A DNA stretch of 64,000 nt from Clostridiaceae bacterium (GTDB lineage Bacteria > Bacillota > Clostridia > Peptostreptococcales > Natronincolaceae): positions 17,479-81,478 of the forward strand of contig JAHDLO010000031.1 of assembly GCA_018432235.1 (NCBI GenBank). The letters are read 5' to 3'. The position numbers were made by a program, and so were the translations under genes. Of this stretch, positions 8,570-16,492 are shown piece by piece. Position 1 is the first letter of the stretch; the number at the start of each line of letters is the position of its first letter. Below the pieces are notes generated by a model. The model saw only the letters and a program-made list of their open reading frames with translations. It did no database searches and was not told the origin of the DNA.

Positions 8570-9064
8570 ATGACGGATATCAATATACATATCATTATTA
8601 GTGTGCTGTTTATGCTGGCGGGGGTGGCTGGAATTTTTGTTTCAGGTCTTCCCGGCACCATTTTTGTTTTTGTCGGCATTGCCTATTATAGCTGGACAAC
8701 AAATTTTACAATTATATCTATCAGGCTACTGATATTATTTGGTATACTTACTGTAATAAGCATGGCACTGGATTATTTGAGCTCTATTATTAGCGTAAAG
8801 CGGCTTGGGATAACCCAGAAGGGCATGTGGGGTATGATATTGGGGGGAATCCTTGGCTTTCTCATACTCAATGTGGTAGGAATGGTTGCCGGACAGTTTC
8901 TGGGGGTAGTGGCAGGAGAGCTGATATCGGGAAAAAAGCTATTTTCTTCAATTAAAGCGGGGGGCATAACTATAATCGGTTATTTTGCTGGAATAGTCAT
9001 AAATATAGTTGCTGTGGCTGTAATGCTGGGATATCTTATTTACAGGGCATTGAGCATGGGTTAG
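8570..9064 (+). CDS. DUF456 family membrane protein
   Basis: 164 residues, the normal length for DUF456. It is almost entirely hydrophobic, with about five spans: residues 8-25, 28-45, 50-72, 88-112 and 128-158. The glycine-rich stretches GLPGTIFVFVGI and GGILGFLILNVVGMVAGQFLGVVAGEL are characteristic of the family. Function is unknown; it is a small integral membrane protein found widely in bacteria. SD GAAGGAGAT precedes the ATG. It is followed 29 bp later by an EamA transporter gene and may be cotranscribed with it. Confidence 0.85.
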   Translation: MTDINIHIIISVLFMLAGVAGIFVSGLPGTIFVFVGIAYYSWTTNFTIISIRLLILFGILTVISMALDYLSSIISVKRLGITQKGMWGMILGGILGFLILNVVGMVAGQFLGVVAGELISGKKLFSSIKAGGITIIGYFAGIVINIVAVAVMLGYLIYRALSMG

Positions 9065-9093
9065 ATACTTTATAAAGGCATGGGGGATGATTT

Positions 9094-9987
9094 ATGCGGA
9101 AGATAAATGTATATATGATATTAATGCTGGGGGTGTTGGGTGTTTCCTTTTCAGCTATATTTATAAGAAGCACTGAAGCGCCTGCAGGGGTGATTGCATT
9201 TTATCGAATGCTCATAACCACTTTATTATTCCTGCCCTTTAGCCTAAGTAAGGGAAGCGGAGAGCTGAAAGCCCTTAGCAGCAAAGATTATTTATGGTGT
9301 ATGCTAAGCGGCTGCTTTTTGGCTCTGCACTTTATAACATGGATCAGCTCACTAGAGTATACAACCGTAGCTGCATCTACGGTGTTAGTCAGCCTAACGC
9401 CGGTATTCACAGCCCTGATAGGCTTCTTGATTTTTAGGGAGAAGCTAAGCAACAGAGGGGTCGTAGGTATGGCTGTAGCCATAGCTGGCAGTGCTATTAT
9501 GGGGTTAAGCAATTTGCAGCTGGGGGCAGGTAGCCTTCTGGGAGACTGCTTAGCTCTTTCCGGTGCATTCTTTGGTGCTTTATATATCACGATCGGCAGA
9601 GGAATGAGAAGCAAGATTTCGACATTAACCTATGGCTTTTTGGTCTATGGCAGCTGCAGTCTGCTGTTGTTAATAATAAACTTGGTGATGAAGACGCCAA
9701 TATTCATATATGGTATAAAGGATTATTTGCTGTTTTTAGGTATGGCAGTATTTTGCACAATAGGCGGCCACACAATATTTAACTGGTCCCTTAAATATCT
9801 AGAGGCCAATAGAGTATCCACCTTTATGCTGGGGGAGCCTATTGGCGCTACCATCTGGGCAGCTCTGCTATTAAAGGAGTTTCCCGATGGCGGACAGCTT
9901 TTAAGCTCATTGGTCATTCTTTTGGGGCTGTATATATTCATATATTCAGCCATAAAGGAAAGCAAGGAGCAGCAAATAGCAGCTTAA
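9094..9987 (+). CDS. EamA/DMT-family transporter
   Basis: 297 residues with ten predicted helices arranged as two EamA repeats (about 5-140 and 150-285). Typical features include SAIFIRSTEAPAGVIAFYRM at the first helix-loop and the second-repeat ending LGEPIGATIWAALLLKEFP. Members export or import amino acids, nucleotide precursors, riboflavin or other small metabolites; the substrate cannot be predicted. The start has GGGGATG upstream. An intrinsic terminator follows directly, ending the DUF456-EamA unit. Confidence 0.9.
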   Translation: MRKINVYMILMLGVLGVSFSAIFIRSTEAPAGVIAFYRMLITTLLFLPFSLSKGSGELKALSSKDYLWCMLSGCFLALHFITWISSLEYTTVAASTVLVSLTPVFTALIGFLIFREKLSNRGVVGMAVAIAGSAIMGLSNLQLGAGSLLGDCLALSGAFFGALYITIGRGMRSKISTLTYGFLVYGSCSLLLLIINLVMKTPIFIYGIKDYLLFLGMAVFCTIGGHTIFNWSLKYLEANRVSTFMLGEPIGATIWAALLLKEFPDGGQLLSSLVILLGLYIFIYSAIKESKEQQIAA

Positions 9988-10001
9988 AATAATACAATAA
10001 G

Positions 10002-10046
10002 GCTCATATTTCATGGCAAGTGCCTACGAAATATGGGCTTTTTTTT
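10002..10046 (+). terminator. Intrinsic terminator after EamA gene
   Basis: Stem GCTCATATTTC (10002-10012) pairs with GAAATATGGGC (10028-10038) with one wobble, followed by eight T residues. Confidence 0.85.
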
Positions 10047-10114
10047 GTTCTCTTTTTTTGCATAAGCGACAGCTCAAAAAGCATATCTTCATAGATAGGA
10101 CCCGCACAAATTTC

Positions 10115-10276
10115 CTAGTGAATTGACTATTTTAAAATTAGGAGTAGCAACGAGGAAAAATTTTTCAATACAAGGTGGAGGAGGAAGTAATATCGAACAT
10201 ATTGCGACTGACGACAACGCAGTCCTGAAGAAATTTAACCGATGCTGAACTAAGAATTAAGGTGGTCAAGGTACTA
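10115..10276 (+). repeat. Dispersed non-coding repeat A, copy 1
   Basis: About 160 bp bounded by CTAGTG and GTACTA. It matches the reverse complement of 51482-51645 along most of its length; the core at 10174-10276 is close to identical, including GCGACTGACGACAACGCAGT and AACTAAGAATTAAGGTGGTC. It has no open frame. A short hairpin GACTG/CAGTC lies in the core. This copy fills most of the gap ahead of the signal peptidase gene, and the rest of that gap shows no other feature. Confidence 0.75.
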
Positions 10277-10346
10277 GCCATAATAAATAAAGTTATTATG
10301 GTTAATACTTAATACTAATACTCAAAATGGGATGGGATGGGATGCT

Positions 10347-10886
10347 ATGAAGAAATTTAAAGAATTTTTAATAGATAAGATTAAACTGCTGGTTGTCGCC
10401 CTCGTAATAGCACTTTTGATAGATAAATTTTTCTTTAGCTTCGCTGTAGTAGAAGGTCAGTCCATGTATCCTACACTGAATACAAAGGACAGAATACTGG
10501 TTGTAAAGCTGCCGGTTATCAGCAGGCATCCAGAGGTAGGAGATATTGTTATATTCAATCCTCCCCACCTGCTGGAGGAGGAGCTGTTTATAAAAAGGGT
10601 TGTGGCGAGGTCAGGCGATACCTTTAAAATAGCTGATGGCATTATTTACATAAACGATGAGAGGCTGGAGGAGGCATATGTTGCCAAAGAGGCATTTATG
10701 GACAAGGGCTATAGTATTTTGGAGGGGACAGTGCCGGAGGGAATGATATTTGTGATGGGGGACAATAGAAATGACAGCAATGATAGCCGCAGCTTCGGCT
10801 TCGTCGAAATTGATCATATCAAGGGCAAGGCATTAGTCAGAATATGGCCCCTTAAGGAAGTACAGGTTTTTCTGAATCCCTATTAG
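10347..10886 (+). CDS. lepB: Signal peptidase I
   Basis: 179 residues from the ATG at 10347; an in-frame ATG at 10332 would add five residues, and the GGGATGGGATGGG run between favours the inner start. One N-terminal membrane anchor (about residues 13-33) is followed by box B with catalytic Ser39 (VEGQSMYPTL), box D with the general base Lys83 (FIKRVVARSGD), and box E GDNRNDSNDSRSFG. This is the short Gram-positive SipS-like form with a single transmembrane segment. It removes signal peptides from Sec and Tat substrates on the outer face of the membrane. Transcribed alone after repeat A. Confidence 0.95.
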   Translation: MKKFKEFLIDKIKLLVVALVIALLIDKFFFSFAVVEGQSMYPTLNTKDRILVVKLPVISRHPEVGDIVIFNPPHLLEEELFIKRVVARSGDTFKIADGIIYINDERLEEAYVAKEAFMDKGYSILEGTVPEGMIFVMGDNRNDSNDSRSFGFVEIDHIKGKALVRIWPLKEVQVFLNPY

Positions 10887-10967
10887 CATGGTATAATAGT
10901 ACTTGAGGAAATTGCTTAGTAAGATGAGTTTAATTTCCTCAATCGATATATAATAGGGGGTTAAAGG

Positions 10968-11996
10968 ATGCAGCTAAAGACTGAAATAACAGCATATGCT
11001 AAGGCCATTGGAATAGATTTAATTGGCTTTATAAAAGCGGAGCCCTTTAACGAGCTAAGGCCCATCCTTGAGGACAGAAAAAATAAGGGACACCTTTCAG
11101 GCTTTGAGGAGGCGGACATTGAGCTTAGAATAAACCCCTTAAAGACCATGGAAAACGCTAAATCCATCATTGTTATCGGACAGGCTTACTATATAGACGA
11201 CACAAGACTTTCAAATGAAGAGCCTCAGCTATACGGAGAGCTGGCCCGGACGGCCTGGGGAAGGGATTATCATATCGTACTGAAGGAAAAGCTGGAGGCT
11301 CTGGGAAAATACATCGAGGGCTTAGAACCGAAGCTTGAATATAAGGCCTTTGCTGATACAGGGCCCTTAGTAGACCGCTATCTGGCCTACAGGGCGGGTC
11401 TAGGCTGGTATGGCTACAATAATGCGCTGATAAATAAAGATTATGGCTCATGGTTCTTCATAGGCTATATGCTGACAAATATTGAAATAGAGGGGGATGC
11501 TCCCCTTGAAGATAAATGCATGGGCTGTCGAGGCTGTATTGAAGCTTGTCCAGGGAAGGCACTGGAGGAGGGTCAGGGCTTTAATGCGAAAAAATGCCTG
11601 TCCTATCTGCTGCAGACCAAGGAAGAGCTTACGGAAGAAGAACGAATAAAGCTTGGTAACAGGCTATACGGCTGTGATATATGCCAGCAGGTCTGTCCCC
11701 ATAATAAAGGCATAAAGGAGGCCACCTCAGAGGATTTCGTCCCAAAGGAGCTGTTGTATAAGGTCAATATAGAAGAGCTGCTGAAGCTGACAAATAAAGA
11801 GTTTCAAAAGCTTTTCAGTACAAACGCCTCCGGATGGCGAGGGAAAAAGATACTACAGAGAAACGCCATCATAGCACTGGGGAATCTGAAGGATAAACGG
11901 GCAATACCCCTACTGCAGACCTTGCTGGAGGACCCGAGGGAGGATATTAGGGCGTATGCTAGATGGGCTTTGGAGAGGATAGCGGGGAAGTGGTAG
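10968..11996 (+). CDS. queG: Epoxyqueuosine reductase QueG
   Basis: 342 residues. The N-terminal half is the cobalamin-binding DUF1730 region, followed by two 4Fe-4S motifs: CMGCRGCIEACPGKALEEG and CDICQQVCPHNKG (about residues 182-246). The C-terminal ~60 residues form HEAT-like repeats (DKRAIPLLQTLLEDPREDIR). The enzyme reduces epoxyqueuosine to queuosine in tRNA wobble positions and needs cobalamin, which fits the cobalamin salvage operon further along the window. SD AGGGGG lies upstream of the ATG. Confidence 0.95.
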   Translation: MQLKTEITAYAKAIGIDLIGFIKAEPFNELRPILEDRKNKGHLSGFEEADIELRINPLKTMENAKSIIVIGQAYYIDDTRLSNEEPQLYGELARTAWGRDYHIVLKEKLEALGKYIEGLEPKLEYKAFADTGPLVDRYLAYRAGLGWYGYNNALINKDYGSWFFIGYMLTNIEIEGDAPLEDKCMGCRGCIEACPGKALEEGQGFNAKKCLSYLLQTKEELTEEERIKLGNRLYGCDICQQVCPHNKGIKEATSEDFVPKELLYKVNIEELLKLTNKEFQKLFSTNASGWRGKKILQRNAIIALGNLKDKRAIPLLQTLLEDPREDIRAYARWALERIAGKW

Positions 11997-12027
11997 TTTA
12001 AAACTGAAAAATAGAATATGAGTTCAT

Positions 12028-12059
12028 AAAAAACGGTGTAACAAAACACTGTTTTTTTT
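12028..12059 (+). terminator. Intrinsic terminator after queG
   Basis: Twelve-pair stem AAAAAACGGTGT (12028-12039) with ACACTGTTTTTT (12046-12057), loop of six, running into a T tract. Confidence 0.85.
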
Positions 12060-12073
12060 ATTGGGAAAATTAT

Positions 12074-12147
12074 TTCGACAAATAGAAATAGGATTTATCT
12101 ATAACTATACTTATAAAAATGTAACAGTTGGTCGAAAAAGGTCGACA
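12074..12147. promoter_or_regulatory. Three candidate Spo0A boxes upstream of a small secreted protein gene
   Basis: TTCGACA (12074-12080) is an exact reverse complement of the TGTCGAA Spo0A box. GGTCGAA (12130-12136) and GTCGACA (12141-12147, the reverse of TGTCGAC) each differ by one base. All lie 200-280 bp ahead of the ATG at 12353. Grouped boxes are usual at Spo0A-controlled genes; control by Spo0A is inference. The rest of 12148-12352 is A/T-rich and shows nothing else convincing. Confidence 0.45.
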
Positions 12148-12352
12148 AATATATTGTTAATTGATAATTAAGTAGGAAGGAAAATGCAATATACTGTAGA
12201 ATTTTCACATTTATTGTTTTTATATACATGTTAAATAAGACGTAAGTAACATTGTTCTAAAATTTTTAAATGTTACATTGCAAGTTACAGATTAGCATTT
12301 AGCATCTGCAATTATTTTTAAAAAATAATAATAAATATCAAGGAGGGTCAGC

Positions 12353-12544
12353 ATGGTAACCAAAAAGCATAAGGGTTTAATTTCAATTATTTTGATTGTA
12401 CTACTTTTTATTTCAGCTTTAAGTATACCGTTTTCTACGGCATATACTTCTTATGAAGAGGAAGACTCTAATGGATATGAGTCTATTGATGGCATTGAAA
12501 ATGAGGGTGATATTGGATTAGATTCTGGTATCAAAGAAGGTTAG
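12353..12544 (+). CDS. Small secreted acidic protein, hypothetical
   Basis: 63 residues. A classical signal peptide is visible: basic KKHK, hydrophobic core LISIILIVLLFISALSI, and a probable cleavage near residue 30 after STA. The remaining ~33 residues are strongly acidic (EEEDSNGYESIDG...), with no cysteine. SD AAGGAGGG lies 9 bases before the ATG. I recognise no family. Upstream candidate Spo0A boxes hint at expression in stationary phase or sporulation. It could be a small exported peptide or an envelope-associated protein. Confidence 0.65.
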   Translation: MVTKKHKGLISIILIVLLFISALSIPFSTAYTSYEEEDSNGYESIDGIENEGDIGLDSGIKEG

Positions 12545-12565
12545 GTAAATTATTTTATCTCTTTT

Positions 12566-12778
12566 ATGTGTGGAACTCCATTTAGAAAAAACATTCGGAC
12601 AGATTTAGTAATTCTACAAATTGGAGGGTTGCTAGGATTGATATCTGGGATTATTGGATATAAGTACAACTTGTATTTATTTAATATTAGTCTCGTAATA
12701 ATATTTTTTATAGGAACATATGCTGTTTTGGGATTATACTACATGAAAATATGGATACATTCCAAGTTAAAGACATAA
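12566..12778 (+). CDS. Possible two-TM membrane protein, hypothetical
   Basis: 70 residues with two hydrophobic spans (about residues 13-32 and 36-58) and a basic C-terminus. It starts 21 bp after the small secreted protein gene, on the same strand. There is no convincing ribosome binding site ahead of the ATG at 12566, so translation would depend on the upstream gene or the frame may be unused. Topology is the only support; no family recognised. Confidence 0.35.
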   Translation: MCGTPFRKNIRTDLVILQIGGLLGLISGIIGYKYNLYLFNISLVIIFFIGTYAVLGLYYMKIWIHSKLKT

Positions 12779-13028
12779 TAACAGTAGTTAATATGACAGA
12801 GATTAACTTCTTAACAATTAAGTTAATATTATTAAATCGATGTCTTGGTTACTTCGTCATTCACACTTCTGTATATGTGTTCCTTATTATTCCCTGATAG
12901 CACGGGAAAAAATTAACTATTAGGCTAAGATCAAAAATACGACTATGCCCTATAGCTCTTGATAAGTCTATATATCCATCAAGAAAAAATGTAACAAAAC
13001 AAAAACATTAAAATATTACAAAATTTCC
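12779..13028. other. Intergenic stretch without recognisable gene
   Basis: A/T-rich sequence between the small membrane ORF and the promoter at 13029. No reading frame with a ribosome site, RNA motif or repeat is visible. Confidence 0.5.
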
Positions 13029-13057
13029 TTGCATGACCATCTTCCCTAGTCTATAAT
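13029..13057 (+). promoter_or_regulatory. Sigma-A promoter of the coiled-coil protein gene
   Basis: TTGCAT (13029-13034), 17-bp spacer, TATAAT (13052-13057), about 30 bp ahead of the start codon at 13087. Confidence 0.7.
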
Positions 13058-13086
13058 TATATTATAAACGTTTGAGGGGTGAATCT

Positions 13087-13659
13087 ATGGAGGAACTACT
13101 GAAGCAATTAGTGGGTGAGGTAAGCAAGATTAATGTAAGACTAGACAGCATCGATCATAGACTAGATAGAATGGACCTGAGATTTGACAACGTAGATCAG
13201 AGACTAGACAAAGTAGATCAGCGACTAGACAAAGTAGATCAGCGACTAGATAATGTAGACCAAAGACTCGACAATATAGATCAGCGACTAGATAACGTAG
13301 ACCAGAGACTTGATAAAGTAGATCAAAGACTAGATAAGGTAGACCAAAGACTCGACAAAGTAGACCAGAGACTTGACAAAGTAGATCAGCGACTCGACAA
13401 CGTAGACCAAAGACTTGACAACGTAGACCAAAGACTTGACAAAGCAGATCAAAGATTTGACAGCATTGAAAATAAACTGGATGCAGTTATTGAACAGACA
13501 GCAATACTTACAGAATTTAGAGCCGAGACTCAAAAAAGTCTGACTAAAATACAACGTAACATGGAATACTTAGTTCACAAGACCTTTGAACAAGAAAGTG
13601 AAATATACCACATGAAGAAGGAACTCAATCAAATTGCCGATAGGGTTGCTGAGGAGTAG
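13087..13659 (+). CDS. Coiled-coil protein built from a repeated heptad
   Basis: The ATG at 13087 is preceded by GAGGGGTG and gives 190 residues; an upstream TTG at 13072 is less likely. Residues 18-129 consist of sixteen 7-residue units of the form RLDxVDQ, which should form one long charged coiled coil. The ~60-residue tail (ENKLDAVIEQTAILTEFRAE...) is also helical. Similar RLD-repeat proteins occur in Firmicutes without known function and vary in repeat number. There is no signal peptide or membrane segment, so it is cytoplasmic. Flanked by its own promoter and terminator, so it is monocistronic. Confidence 0.8.
   Translation: MEELLKQLVGEVSKINVRLDSIDHRLDRMDLRFDNVDQRLDKVDQRLDKVDQRLDNVDQRLDNIDQRLDNVDQRLDKVDQRLDKVDQRLDKVDQRLDKVDQRLDNVDQRLDNVDQRLDKADQRFDSIENKLDAVIEQTAILTEFRAETQKSLTKIQRNMEYLVHKTFEQESEIYHMKKELNQIADRVAEE
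13138..13473 (+). repeat. 21-bp tandem repeat, 16 units, coding
   Basis: Sixteen in-frame 21-bp units encode the RLDxVDQ heptads. Units vary mainly at synonymous sites (CTA/CTC/CTT, GAC/GAT, CAA/CAG) and at the AAA/AAC/AAT lysine-asparagine codon, showing expansion followed by drift. Copy number is probably variable between strains. Confidence 0.9.
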
Positions 13660-13693
13660 GGCATATGTTTTTGATAATTTGATGATGCATTAG

Positions 13694-13724
13694 ATACGAT
13701 AGGCCAGCCCTATCGTATTTTTTT
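13694..13724 (+). terminator. Intrinsic terminator after coiled-coil gene
   Basis: ATACGATAGG (13694-13703) pairs with CCTATCGTAT (13709-13718), five-base loop, followed by seven T residues. Confidence 0.88.
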
Positions 13725-13808
13725 GCAGAAAACTGTGTAGGATTCCTCGTCCGCTGAATACCATGATAGTAAGTGCAAAATTCAGTCTGCAGATGGGAGG
13801 GAGAATTC

Positions 13809-16166
13809 ATGTCTGATTACCCTGAGCTATCCTATAGGGAGTTAAAAAAATACTGTGATATAAATAACTTTTACTTTGAAACCACCGATGAGCTGCCGGA
13901 GCTTCATGGCATAATGGGTCAAAAGAGGGCAGAGGAGGCTATGAAGTTTGGGCTGGGCATCGATCATAATAGCTACCATATATATGTCAGTGGGGCTAAG
14001 GGTACCGGTAAAACCACCTATACAAAGAATTTATTGCAGGGCATATCTGTAAGGGAGGAAATTCCTCAGGATTGGTGCTATGTATATGGCTTTGATATGC
14101 CGGATAAGGCCGTTGCGTTAAATTTACCTGCTGGCATGGGTAAGGTTTTTAAGAGCGATATGGAGGAGCTATTGGAGGATTTAATTCTCCAGATATCCAG
14201 GGCCTTCAACAGTGAGGATTATGAAAAACAGAAAAATGAAATAAACAAAGGCTATACTGAGGAAAAAAGCAAGCTGCTGCAAACCTTATCTGCCTACGCA
14301 AAGGAAAAGTTCTTTTTAATTAAGGTAACCAGCACAGGCTTTGTTTTTAAGCCCTATATCAATGAGCAGGAGCTTAACGACGAGGATATTAAAGAGCTGG
14401 ATGAGGAGATTAAGCAGTTCCTTGAAAAAAATGCCGAAGATGTGGAGGAAATGGCATTAGAGATATTGATCAAGATTAAAAATCTGGAACGTCTAGCCAA
14501 AAAGAAAATGGTACAGCTGGAGACGCAGGTGGGTCTTTTCGTGGTTAACCCTCTAATGACTGATTTAATGAAAAGGTATGAAAAGTGTGAAAAGGTGTCA
14601 GAGCATTTAAATAGAGTCCAAAAGGACATAGTAGAAAACCTTTATCAATTTATTATGGAGGAGGATGAAATAGAATCCGACATAAAGCAAAAGGTTGAAA
14701 GCAGTGCGGAGCTTAAAAAATACAAGGTAAATCTTTTTATTGATCATAGCAAGTCAAAGGGTGCTCCAGTTATCATGGAATTTAACCCAACGCTTAACAA
14801 GCTGACGGGAACGATAGAATATGTAAGCGTAAATGGTGTCATGCAAACCAGCTTCCTGCATATTAAGCCAGGAGCCATACATCAGGCCAATGGTGGCTAC
14901 CTTATTATTGAGGCCTACAAGCTTTTGACAAGTCCCTATTCATGGGAAGCCTTAAAGCGGATATTGCAGACCAAGGAGGTTGCGGTTGAAAATATGGGAA
15001 GCCAGCTGGGGCTGGAAGTAACATCCCTTAAGCTTGAGCCGATACCTATTGATCTCAAGGTTATTCTTATAGGAAATGAATATCTATACTATCTTCTTCA
15101 CAACCATGATGAAGACTTCCAGAAGTACTTTAAGGTTCAGGTGGATTTTGATGATGAAATGGAGAGAACCCTGGAGCATGAATACCAAATGGCTCAGTTT
15201 ATAGCCAGCTACACAAAATCCAAAAATATAAAGCCCTTCCATAAGCATAGCGTTGCAAAGGTTATAGAACACAGCTCTAGAGTGGCAGGCAATCAAAATA
15301 AGCTCTCAACTAGATTCAATAGTATTGTTGAAATATTAGTGGAGGCAGACCAATGGGCCAGTCTGGATAAAAGCGAAATCGTTATGGGTCAGCATGTAGA
15401 TAAGGCTATTGAGCATAAGAAATTTAGAGGCGGAAAATATCAGGAAAAGATTGAGGAGATGTTTTCGAAGCAATCTCTGTTAATAGATGTAAAGGGGAAA
15501 AAGGTAGGCGTTGTAAATGCTCTATCGGTTATCAATAGTGGAGGCTACAGCTTCGGCAAGCCCAATGTTATAACAGTGACCACCAGTGTAGGGAAGAAAG
15601 GAATTGTTAACATTGAAAGAGAGGTTAATTTAAGCGGTGATATCTTTGACAAGGGTATCCTGATTCTTACGGGCTTTTTAATGGAGAAATTTGCTCAGGA
15701 TAAACCCCTGGCCCTTTCTGCCAGTATCTGCTTTGAGCAGTCCTATGGTGGGGTAGATGGTGACAGCGCCTCCAGCACCGAGCTATATGGACTGATGTCC
15801 AGTCTGTCGGGGATTCCTATAAAGCAGCATATAGCAGTAACCGGCTCTGTTAATCAAAAGGGCTTTATCCAGCCGGTGGGGGGAGTAACGGAAAAGATTG
15901 AAGGCTTCTATAGTATTTGTAAAAGCCGGGGTCTGACAGGCAATCAGGGAGTAATAATACCATATCAAAATGTTGATGAGCTTATGCTCTCCGATGAAAT
16001 TGTTGAGGCAGTCAAGGGAGGCAGCTTCCACATATATGCGGTAAAGCATATTTATGAGGGAATAGCGCTATTAACCGGCAAGGCATATGAAGAGATAGAG
16101 GAACTAATTAATCAAAAGCTCCAATACTATCTAAGTGTTGCAGAAAGAGGGATTAAGCAGAATTAA
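13809..16166 (+). CDS. Lon-family ATP-dependent protease (AAA_32/LonB-like)
   Basis: I choose ATG 13809 (785 residues) because GGGAGGGAG is just upstream; the frame extends 12 codons further without an SD. The N-terminal AAA+ region has Walker A GAKGTGKTT and is interrupted by a long helical insertion (about residues 130-320), as in the AAA_32 class. The C-terminal Lon protease domain has the catalytic dyad: Ser653 in GDSASSTEL and Lys696 in GGVTEKIEGF, 43 residues apart as in classical Lon. It lacks the N-terminal substrate domain of LonA and has no membrane segment. It degrades proteins in the cytoplasm; the specific substrates of this class are poorly known. No linked partner gene. Confidence 0.93.
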   Translation: MSDYPELSYRELKKYCDINNFYFETTDELPELHGIMGQKRAEEAMKFGLGIDHNSYHIYVSGAKGTGKTTYTKNLLQGISVREEIPQDWCYVYGFDMPDKAVALNLPAGMGKVFKSDMEELLEDLILQISRAFNSEDYEKQKNEINKGYTEEKSKLLQTLSAYAKEKFFLIKVTSTGFVFKPYINEQELNDEDIKELDEEIKQFLEKNAEDVEEMALEILIKIKNLERLAKKKMVQLETQVGLFVVNPLMTDLMKRYEKCEKVSEHLNRVQKDIVENLYQFIMEEDEIESDIKQKVESSAELKKYKVNLFIDHSKSKGAPVIMEFNPTLNKLTGTIEYVSVNGVMQTSFLHIKPGAIHQANGGYLIIEAYKLLTSPYSWEALKRILQTKEVAVENMGSQLGLEVTSLKLEPIPIDLKVILIGNEYLYYLLHNHDEDFQKYFKVQVDFDDEMERTLEHEYQMAQFIASYTKSKNIKPFHKHSVAKVIEHSSRVAGNQNKLSTRFNSIVEILVEADQWASLDKSEIVMGQHVDKAIEHKKFRGGKYQEKIEEMFSKQSLLIDVKGKKVGVVNALSVINSGGYSFGKPNVITVTTSVGKKGIVNIEREVNLSGDIFDKGILILTGFLMEKFAQDKPLALSASICFEQSYGGVDGDSASSTELYGLMSSLSGIPIKQHIAVTGSVNQKGFIQPVGGVTEKIEGFYSICKSRGLTGNQGVIIPYQNVDELMLSDEIVEAVKGGSFHIYAVKHIYEGIALLTGKAYEEIEELINQKLQYYLSVAERGIKQN

Positions 16167-16193
16167 ATATTAATTTTCCGTTATTACTTTTTA

Positions 16194-16228
16194 AAAGCAC
16201 AGCCTTCTATCTTAGATTGCTGTGCTTT
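16194..16228. terminator. Hairpin after Lon-like gene; rest of the gap empty
   Basis: AAAGCACAG (16194-16202) pairs perfectly with CTGTGCTTT (16220-16228). There is no T run on the plus side, so termination is uncertain. The remaining 16229-16492 shows no gene or motif beyond a weak TTGAGA/TATAAT pair with a long 19-bp spacer at 16441-16471 ahead of kbl. Confidence 0.45.
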
Positions 16229-16492
16229 CCATTGTGATGATGTGAGCTTTAGTGGATTACATCTATTTCAAGTCCTCTTGAAGGACAAATGGCATAATAT
16301 TCCGACTATTTGGCGTCAGAAGGATTTTAGATTTATATATGGTATTTTAATAATAGATATGTTTGCCGCTGGTGGACTCTTTAAGAAATGAGCTAGAGAA
16401 CTCTAAGCCAAAGCAGCATATCGGATAAAGGAATATGCTTTTGAGAATAATGTTTATATGCAAAATATAATAATGAATTAGGAGGTACATAA

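Noticed and set aside
13330..13554. Antisense reading frame in the coiled-coil gene
   Set aside because: It is the mirror of the 21-bp repeat, which leaves several frames open by chance; there is no start signal.
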